Assembly (NCBI GenBank): GCA_963795555.1 | Contig: CAWCHZ010000002.1 | Coordinates: 124,001 to 188,000, forward strand | Direction: 5' to 3' | Source: CAWCHZ01 sp963795555 | GTDB lineage: Bacteria; Actinomycetota; Thermoleophilia; Solirubrobacterales; Solirubrobacteraceae | DNA: 64,000 bases | Shown: positions 58,806-64,000 of the stretch, one piece after another | Numbering within the stretch: the first letter of the stretch is position 1 | Layout: each line of letters opens with the position of its first letter | Notes under the pieces: model-generated | What the model saw: only the letters and a program-made list of their open reading frames with translations | Database searches by the model: none | What the model was told of the DNA's origin: nothing | Program-made: the position numbers and the translations under genes

Positions 58806-59882
58806 GTGGCGATCGAGTTCACCGCGCGAATCAGCAGCATTCCGGCCTATCCGGCCGCCGACGGCTATGGCGAGCGCGCGCCGCTCGTCCGGCTGGCCTC
58901 CAACGAGTCCCCCTACCCGCCGATCCCCGCCGTCGTCGAGGCGATCCGGCCGGCACTGACCCAGCTCAACCGCTATCCGGATCCGACGGCCAGCGCGCTG
59001 CGGACCCGCCTGGCTGAGCGCTACGGCATCGCGCCGGAGCGCATCGCAATCGGCAACGGCTCCTGCGAGCTGCTGTTCGCGGCCGGCCAGGCGCTGCTCG
59101 AGCCCGATGCCGAAATCGTCTACGCGTGGCCCTCGTTCTCCGTCTACGCGCAGATCAGCGCGGCCGCCGGTGCGCGCGCGATCACGGTGGATCTCGACGG
59201 CGACGAGCGCCACGACCTGCCCGCGATGGCACGCGAGGTGACCGCAGCCACGCGGCTGGTGATCGTCTGCAACCCGAACAACCCGACCAGCACGGCTGTC
59301 AGCCTCGAGGCGATCGTCGAGCTGCTGGAGGCCGTTCCCGGTCACGTCTGCGTGATCGTCGACGAGGCCTACTGCGAGTTCAGCACGCTCGACGACCCCG
59401 ACGCGTCGCTCGAGCTGCTCGACCGCCATCCCAACCTGGTGCTGCTGCGAACCTTCTCCAAGGTGCATGGCCTCTGCGGGCTGCGCGTCGGCTTCGCGTT
59501 GTGCGGCTCGGCCGACTTCCCAGCCGCCGTCAACCAGGTGCGCCAGCCGTTCTACTGCAATGCAGCGGCCCAGGCGGCCGCGATCGAGGCGCTCGCGCAT
59601 CAGGACGAGGTGGCGCGGCGCGTCGAGCTGACGCTCGCGGCGCGGCTGGAGCTGGAGGAGGGGCTGAAACGGCTGGACGTCTCGTTCGCCGAGTCCCAAG
59701 CCAACTTCCTCTGGGTCTCGCTCGGCGAGCGCAGCGAGGCGGATGTGCTCCAGGGCCTGCGCGCGCAGGGGGTGCTGGTCCGCGCCGGCTCGGCGCTCGG
59801 GCGCGAGGGGTGGCTGCGCGTCAGCTGCGGGCTGCCGGCGGAGAATCGGCGCTACTTGGAGGCGTTCGCGACGCTGCTGTGA
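58806..59882 (+). CDS. hisC: Histidinol-phosphate/aromatic aminotransferase
   Basis: A 358-residue class I/II PLP aminotransferase. PLP-Lys in 'RTFSKVHGLCGLRVGF', 'NPNNPTSTAVS' and 'VDEAYCEFS' are HisC-type. Placed before DAHP synthase, tyrA and aroA, it more likely transaminates prephenate-derived keto acids for Phe/Tyr, though a role in histidine synthesis is equally allowed by sequence. GTG 58806 was chosen just after the rluB stop; an upstream GTG (58737) would overlap rluB by 65 nt. Confidence 0.82.
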   Translation: MAIEFTARISSIPAYPAADGYGERAPLVRLASNESPYPPIPAVVEAIRPALTQLNRYPDPTASALRTRLAERYGIAPERIAIGNGSCELLFAAGQALLEPDAEIVYAWPSFSVYAQISAAAGARAITVDLDGDERHDLPAMAREVTAATRLVIVCNPNNPTSTAVSLEAIVELLEAVPGHVCVIVDEAYCEFSTLDDPDASLELLDRHPNLVLLRTFSKVHGLCGLRVGFALCGSADFPAAVNQVRQPFYCNAAAQAAAIEALAHQDEVARRVELTLAARLELEEGLKRLDVSFAESQANFLWVSLGERSEADVLQGLRAQGVLVRAGSALGREGWLRVSCGLPAENRRYLEAFATLL

Positions 59883-59978
59883 GCGCGGCGCACGCCGACC
59901 GGGTCGGGGTGGGAATCGTGCGAGCACGCTCGCGCCCCTGGTCGATTCGCCCGATCTCTGCTACAAACGTCACACGCC

Positions 59979-60107
59979 ATGAGAGCTGCAGGCTCACCAC
60001 CCATCGCTTTCCGTGCTCCGCGCCCCAGCGGCGTGGGCACCGCATGGGCCTGCCTTGCCGCGGGGCGGTCGTCCTGGGCGCGCTACGCCAGCGCGCGATT
60101 TAGCTAG
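59979..60107 (+). CDS. Putative aromatic-residue leader peptide upstream of DAHP synthase
   Basis: A 42-codon ORF, ATG to TAG, in the 341-nt gap before DAHP synthase. It holds Phe11, Trp23, Trp33, Tyr36 and Phe41, with Trp, Tyr and Phe all within nine codons (33-41) near the end. A TACAAA -10-like hexamer lies 11 nt before the ATG and there is no ribosome site, so it may be leaderless. The ORF ends inside a set of alternative hairpins. In Corynebacterium an aromatic leader peptide controls a DAHP synthase gene; the same logic is inferred here. Confidence 0.55.
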   Translation: MRAAGSPPIAFRAPRPSGVGTAWACLAAGRSSWARYASARFS

Positions 60108-60175
60108 GCGCTCGGCGACCTCGCTGTCCTGATCAGCACCGGTCGAGCGCCACGCCATCGGGCCACCTACGGCCC
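60078..60175 (+). promoter_or_regulatory. Candidate attenuator of the aromatic operon
   Basis: Four segments can pair alternatively. 1:2 is GCGCGCT (60078-60084) with AGCGCGC (60090-60096), lying over the Trp33-Tyr36 codons. 2:3 is AGCGC (60090-60094) with GCGCT (60108-60112). 3:4 is GCGCTCG (60108-60114) with CGAGCGC (60144-60150), extended by ACC/GGT and GCTG/CAGC. A smaller GGGCC/GGCCC hairpin follows at 60160-60175. The layout fits ribosome-stalling attenuation, but no U tract follows 3:4, so it may act on Rho-dependent termination or on translation. Confidence 0.45.
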
Positions 60176-60223
60176 CCAGATCCACCAAGACCGCTTCCTG
60201 CTTTTCCGAAAGGACCATGACAA

Positions 60224-61255
60224 ATGATGATCGTGATGAGCGCAACGGCGACCGAAGGCCAGATCCAGGCCATCGTCGAGCGCGTGGTCGAGGTTGGTGC
60301 TCGCGCTCACGTGTCACGCGGCGAGCTCGTGACGGTGATCGGCGCGATCGGCGACCGTGAGCACGTCGCGCGCCTCGGGCTCGAGGGCTACCCGGGCGTC
60401 GCCCAGGTGGTGCCGATTCTCAAGCCCTACAAGCTGGCTTCCGCGCAGGTCCGCCCGACCGGCGAGCGCACCGTCATCGACGTGGGCGGCGCGAAGATCG
60501 GCGGAGCGCACTTCGCCGTGATCGCCGGGCCGTGCACCGTCGAGACGCGCGACCAGACGGTCGAGACCGCCCAGGCGGTCAAGAGCGGGGGCGCGACGCT
60601 CTTTCGCGGCGGCGCCTACAAGCCGCGCACTTCGCCCTACAGCTTCCAGGGATTGGGGCAGGCCGGGCTGCGAATGCTCGCGGACGCCAAGGAGGCGACC
60701 GGGCTGCCGATCGTCACCGAGCTGATGGACGCGCGCGATCTCGAGGCGGTGCTCGAGGTCGCCGACGTGATCCAGATCGGCGCGCGCAACATGCAGAACT
60801 ACCCGCTGCTCGCCGAGGTGGGGCGGTCGGGGCGCCCGACGCTGCTCAAGCGCGGGCTTGCCTCGACGCTCGAGGAGCTGCTGATGTCGGCGGAGTACGT
60901 GCTCAAGGAGGGCAACGAGAAGGTCATGCTCTGCGAGCGGGGGATCCGGACCTTCGAGACCGCCTACCGCTTCACGCTCGACATCATGGCGGTGCCGGTG
61001 CTCAAGCAGCTCACGCACCTGCCGGTGATCGTCGATCCCAGCCACGCCGCTGGCCGGCGCGACCTCGTCACGCCGCTCTCGCTGGCCGCCGCTGCCGCGG
61101 GCGCCGATGGGGTGATCGTCGAGGTCCACCCCGAGCCCGAGCAGGCGGTCTGCGATGGCCCGCAGGCGCTCTCGACGGCCGACTTCGCCGCCTATGTCGA
61201 GCAGCTCGAGCGGATCGCCAGCGTCGTCGGCAAGGAGCCGTCGATCGTCCGGTGA
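60224..61255 (+). CDS. aroF: 3-deoxy-7-phosphoheptulonate (DAHP) synthase, type I-beta
   Basis: A 343-residue first enzyme of the shikimate pathway, joining phosphoenolpyruvate and erythrose 4-phosphate. The N-terminal ferredoxin-like domain (about 1-75) is of the kind that gives feedback control in Thermotoga-type enzymes. The barrel has 'AGPCTVET', 'FRGGAYKPRTSPYSFQG', 'LLKRGLA' and 'VDPSHAAGRRD'. ATG 60224 is 10 nt after AAGGA. An upstream ORF and hairpins suggest additional control by attenuation. Confidence 0.95.
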   Translation: MMIVMSATATEGQIQAIVERVVEVGARAHVSRGELVTVIGAIGDREHVARLGLEGYPGVAQVVPILKPYKLASAQVRPTGERTVIDVGGAKIGGAHFAVIAGPCTVETRDQTVETAQAVKSGGATLFRGGAYKPRTSPYSFQGLGQAGLRMLADAKEATGLPIVTELMDARDLEAVLEVADVIQIGARNMQNYPLLAEVGRSGRPTLLKRGLASTLEELLMSAEYVLKEGNEKVMLCERGIRTFETAYRFTLDIMAVPVLKQLTHLPVIVDPSHAAGRRDLVTPLSLAAAAAGADGVIVEVHPEPEQAVCDGPQALSTADFAAYVEQLERIASVVGKEPSIVR

Positions 61256-61267
61256 GATAGTCCCGAT

Positions 61268-62335
61268 GTGACGATCGCGCTGATCGGCGTCGGGCTCATC
61301 GGCGGCTCCATCGGGCTGACCGCTCGCGCGCGCCTGCACGCAACGGTGGATGGCTACGACCCCGACCCGGAGGCGCTGGGGCTGGCGCTCGAGCGTGGCG
61401 CGATCGACCGTGGATGCTCTTCGATCGAGGCGGCGCTCGCTCACGCCGAGTGCTGCTTCGTGGCGGCTCCGGTCGGCAGTCTCAACAGCGTCATCGACGA
61501 GGCTCTGGCGGCCGCCTCGCCGGACTGCGTGGTCAGCGACGTCGGCTCGATCAAGCACCTGATCATGCGCGGCCGACGTGACCCCCGCTTCGTTGGGGGC
61601 CATCCGCTCGCCGGCGCCGAGACGGCCGGCGTGCGCAACGCGCGCGCGGACCTCTTCCAGGGGGCGACCTGGTACCTGACCCCCGGTCAGAACGCGTCGG
61701 GGATGCTCTATGAACGGCTGCACCGGACCGTGGTGGCGCTCGGCGCGCAGCCGACCGCGATCGACCCCGATGCGCACGACCATTTGATGGCCTCGATTTC
61801 GCATCTGCCGCACGTGCTCGCCAACGTGCTGGTCGCCCAGGCGGGGGACGCGCTCGCGCGCGCCGACCGACTGCCGGCGGTCGCTCCCAGCTTCCGTGAC
61901 GCGGCCCGCGTCGCCGGCGCCAACAGCGCGATCTGGACCGACATCTACATCGCCAACCGCGACGCGCTGATCGACCGCGTCGACGAGGTGCAGCGACGAC
62001 TGGGTCAGGTCCGCGAGCTGCTCGCCGTCGGCGACCCTGCGGCGATCTCTGACTGGAACGACGCCGCCGGGCACGCACGTCGCCGGCTGCTGGAGGCGCA
62101 GTTCGACGGCTCGGTCGTGCACGAGCTGCGCGTCGCCGTGCCCAACCGCCCGGGGGTCGTGGCGCGGCTTGCGCTGGAGCTGGGGCGCGCCGGGATCAAC
62201 ATCGCCGACATGGCGCTCTACCCTGCTGCGGATATGAGCGAGGGCGTCGTGGCGCTGTGGGTGGCGGGCGAGGGTGCCGCACGGCGCGCCGGGGATCTGG
62301 TCGAGCGGCTCGGCTATCCGGTGGCGCGCCTGTGA
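61268..62335 (+). CDS. tyrA: Prephenate dehydrogenase with ACT domain
   Basis: A 355-residue NAD-dependent enzyme converting prephenate to 4-hydroxyphenylpyruvate for tyrosine. 'IALIGVGLIGGSIGLTARA' is the NAD site, 'SDVGSIKH', 'GGHPLAGAETAG' and 'HDHLMASISHLPHVLA' are typical. The C-terminal 75 residues ('ELRVAVPNRPGVVARLAL', 'GINIADMALYP') form an ACT domain, implying amino acid feedback. GTG start; coupled to aroA by GTGA. Confidence 0.93.
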   Translation: MTIALIGVGLIGGSIGLTARARLHATVDGYDPDPEALGLALERGAIDRGCSSIEAALAHAECCFVAAPVGSLNSVIDEALAAASPDCVVSDVGSIKHLIMRGRRDPRFVGGHPLAGAETAGVRNARADLFQGATWYLTPGQNASGMLYERLHRTVVALGAQPTAIDPDAHDHLMASISHLPHVLANVLVAQAGDALARADRLPAVAPSFRDAARVAGANSAIWTDIYIANRDALIDRVDEVQRRLGQVRELLAVGDPAAISDWNDAAGHARRRLLEAQFDGSVVHELRVAVPNRPGVVARLALELGRAGINIADMALYPAADMSEGVVALWVAGEGAARRAGDLVERLGYPVARL

Positions 62336-63765
62336 GCCGCCCGGCGGTCGGCGGGCCCGTGCGCCGGTCCTCCTCCGGTCGGGCTGCGAGCCCCCTGCGC
62401 GCGCGCTTTGCGCCGAGCGGGCCACTGCGTGGCGAGGTCCGCGCACCGGCCGACAAGTCGATCTCCCATCGTGCGGCGCTGGTCGCCGCGATGTGCTCGC
62501 AGCCCGTCGCGATCCACGGTTATCTCGACGCCCACGACACCCGTTCGACGCTGGCGGCGATCACCGCGATCGGAGCGTCGGTGCGCGAGGATCGTGGGCA
62601 GCTGATCGTCGACGGTGTTGGGCTGCGCGGGCCGCGGCCGGTCGACGCGGCGATCGACGTCGGCAACGCCGGCACGCTGCTGCGCCTGCTGCCGGGCTGG
62701 CTGGCGGGGCAGGCGGGCCGCAGCTGGACGCTCGACGGCGACGCCTCGATCCGGCGCCGGCCCGTCGACCGGATCGCCGAGCCGCTGCGGCGCATGGGCG
62801 CGCGAATCGAGGCGCGTGCCGGTCGTCTGCCGCCACTGACCGTCCACGGAGCGACCCTGCGGGCGATCGACTACGAGCTGCCCGTCGCCAGCGCACAGGT
62901 CAAGTCGTGCGTCTTGCTCGCCGGGCTGACCGCCGCCGGCGCAACGATCGTGCGTGAGCCCACGCTCAGCCGCGACCACACCGAGCGTCTGCTGGCTCGC
63001 GCCGGCGCCACGCTGGCAGCGCTGCCCGACGGCGTGCGGATCCTGGCGGCAGACGTGCTGGGCCTCGACGAGATCCGGGTCCCGGGCGATCCATCCTCGG
63101 CGGCGTTCATGCTCGCCGCGGCGGTGCTCGTGCCCGGCTCGCACGTGGTCGTGCGCGACGTTGGCGTCAACCGCACGCGCACCGGCTTCCTGCGGATCCT
63201 CGCGCGGATGGGCGTCGAGGTTGGGGGATCGCTCGAGCCCGCGCTCGTCGAGCCCCAGTCGGATACCGACTGGGCATCCAGCGTTGCGGCTGGCGCCGCC
63301 AGCCGGCCGGATCGCGCGATCCCCTCCGTGGAGCCGCTCAGCGACCTCGAGGCCGTCGCCGGGCAGCTGCACGGGACGGTCGTCGAGGCGGCCGAGGTGC
63401 CAGCCGCGATCGATGAGCTGCCGCTGGTGGCGCTGCTCGGCTGCTTTGCCGACGGCGAGACCGTCGTCCGCGGCGCGCAGGAGCTGCGCGTCAAGGAGTC
63501 CAACCGGATCAGCGGCGTCGTCGAGGGCCTACGCGGGCTCGGCGCACGGATCGAGGAGACCGACGACGGCTTTGCCGTCCGGGGGGGCGAGCGCCTGCGC
63601 GGCGGGACGCTCGACGCGCGTGGCGACCACCGCATGGCGATGCTCGGCGCGATCGCCGGGCTGGCGTCGCGCGAGGGGGTGGAGGTCATCGGCATGGAGG
63701 CCGCCGCGGTCTCCTATCCGGGGTTCGCCGCGGACCTCGAGGCGCTGACGGCGAGCTCGGCCTAG
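62332..63765 (+). CDS. aroA: EPSP synthase (3-phosphoshikimate 1-carboxyvinyltransferase)
   Basis: A 477-residue shikimate-pathway enzyme. 'RAPADKSISHRAALVAA' is the N-terminal motif, 'GNAGTLLRLLPG' the PEP/glyphosate-site loop (Leu where E. coli has Pro101), 'RDHTERLL' and 'RVKESNRISGVVEGL' follow. An insertion of about 40 residues (about 302-336) precedes 'AAIDELPLVA'. GTG 62332 overlaps the tyrA stop; about 35 N-terminal residues precede the conserved start. Confidence 0.94.
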   Translation: MSRPAVGGPVRRSSSGRAASPLRARFAPSGPLRGEVRAPADKSISHRAALVAAMCSQPVAIHGYLDAHDTRSTLAAITAIGASVREDRGQLIVDGVGLRGPRPVDAAIDVGNAGTLLRLLPGWLAGQAGRSWTLDGDASIRRRPVDRIAEPLRRMGARIEARAGRLPPLTVHGATLRAIDYELPVASAQVKSCVLLAGLTAAGATIVREPTLSRDHTERLLARAGATLAALPDGVRILAADVLGLDEIRVPGDPSSAAFMLAAAVLVPGSHVVVRDVGVNRTRTGFLRILARMGVEVGGSLEPALVEPQSDTDWASSVAAGAASRPDRAIPSVEPLSDLEAVAGQLHGTVVEAAEVPAAIDELPLVALLGCFADGETVVRGAQELRVKESNRISGVVEGLRGLGARIEETDDGFAVRGGERLRGGTLDARGDHRMAMLGAIAGLASREGVEVIGMEAAAVSYPGFAADLEALTASSA

Positions 63766-63766
63766 C

Positions 63767-64000
63767 GTGGTCATCGCGATCGACGGCCCCGCCGGGGCGG
63801 GCAAGAGCACGGTCGCGCGCGCGCTCGCGCGGGCGCTCGGCTTCACCTACCTGGACTCCGGCGCGATGTACCGCGCGGTCGCGCTCGCCGCGCGTGAGCG
63901 CGGCGAGCTCCCGGCGCAGCTCGCGCGAACGGTCCAACTGCAGCTGGGCGAGCGCGTGCTGCTCGACGGCCATGACGTGACCACGGCAATCCGCGCGCCG
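63767..64000 (+). CDS. cmk: Cytidylate kinase, N-terminal part
   Basis: The gene begins at GTG 63767, one nt after the aroA stop, and runs off the right edge after 78 codons. P-loop 'AIDGPAGAGKSTVARALA' and 'LDSGAMYRAVAL' identify CMP kinase, which phosphorylates CMP and dCMP. The tyrA-aroA-cmk order is conserved in many actinobacteria. Confidence 0.93.
   Translation, partial: MVIAIDGPAGAGKSTVARALARALGFTYLDSGAMYRAVALAARERGELPAQLARTVQLQLGERVLLDGHDVTTAIRAP

Noticed and set aside
60314..62446. A 710-residue open frame on the minus strand
   Set aside because: Antisense to aroF and tyrA, which have full family motifs; the shadow frame shows no domain.

Overview
The window is about 64 kb of very GC-rich bacterial DNA, dense with overlapping start and stop codons. 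A meso-diaminopimelate-type MurE, a PccB-type carboxyltransferase, secreted proteins with 'YQW-RC' and 'GAV-KL' repeats and a three-subunit transhydrogenase suggest a high-GC actinobacterium, most likely of the class Thermoleophilia (Solirubrobacterales-like). That placement is an inference from gene content, not from a marker-gene tree.

Layout. 1-5.8 kb: a type II fatty-acid operon (fabH end, fabG, acpP, fabF, acyl-CoA carboxyltransferase, an SGNH hydrolase, fabI). 5.9-20.3 kb: an accessory and envelope region with a DUF4232 protein, a CysN-CysC sulfate-activation fusion behind a long hairpin, a glycosyltransferase, a secreted phosphoesterase, a universal stress protein, tRNA-Leu(CAG), tRNA-Glu(CTC), several secreted proteins, a cupin/DUF1059 pair, a 19-nt tandem repeat array, a PAP2 phosphatase overlapping a cobalamin adenosyltransferase, and a DUF4430 lipoprotein. 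20.5-33.3 kb: pntAA-pntAB-pntB, a DUF72 protein, glpD, a secreted protein, folP, transaldolase, a degenerate Rho-like ATPase, a response regulator without the phospho-acceptor Asp, and a DUF1003 protein.

33.6-47.8 kb: the division and cell-wall (dcw) cluster mraZ-rsmH-ftsL-ftsI-murE-mraY-murD-ftsW-murG-murC-ftsQ-ftsZ. It is preceded by a promoter with MraZ-type GTGGG boxes inside its spacer, and it lacks murF, murB and ftsA. 48.0-54.9 kb: gcvT-gcvH-gcvPA-gcvPB-trpS-scpA-scpB, joining glycine cleavage, tryptophan charging and chromosome condensation in one tightly packed run. 54.9-58.0 kb: a flavoreductase/YceI pair divergent from a TetR regulator, then rlmN. 58.0-64.0 kb: rluB and an aromatic amino acid operon (hisC, DAHP synthase, tyrA with an ACT domain, aroA, start of cmk).

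Two patterns stand out. First, short tandem duplications recur at gene boundaries. At glpD, transaldolase, murD and gcvPA the upstream copy of the start region is a 7- to 14-codon mini-ORF; in three of these its stop codon overlaps the true start. Other copies add repeated residues to N-termini (fabG, carboxyltransferase, gcvPB, scpB, tetR) or duplicate gene ends (ftsZ, glpD, DUF4430 gene). Second, a 42-codon ORF rich in Trp, Tyr and Phe near its end lies upstream of DAHP synthase, with mutually exclusive hairpins around it. This has the form of an attenuator for aromatic amino acid synthesis.
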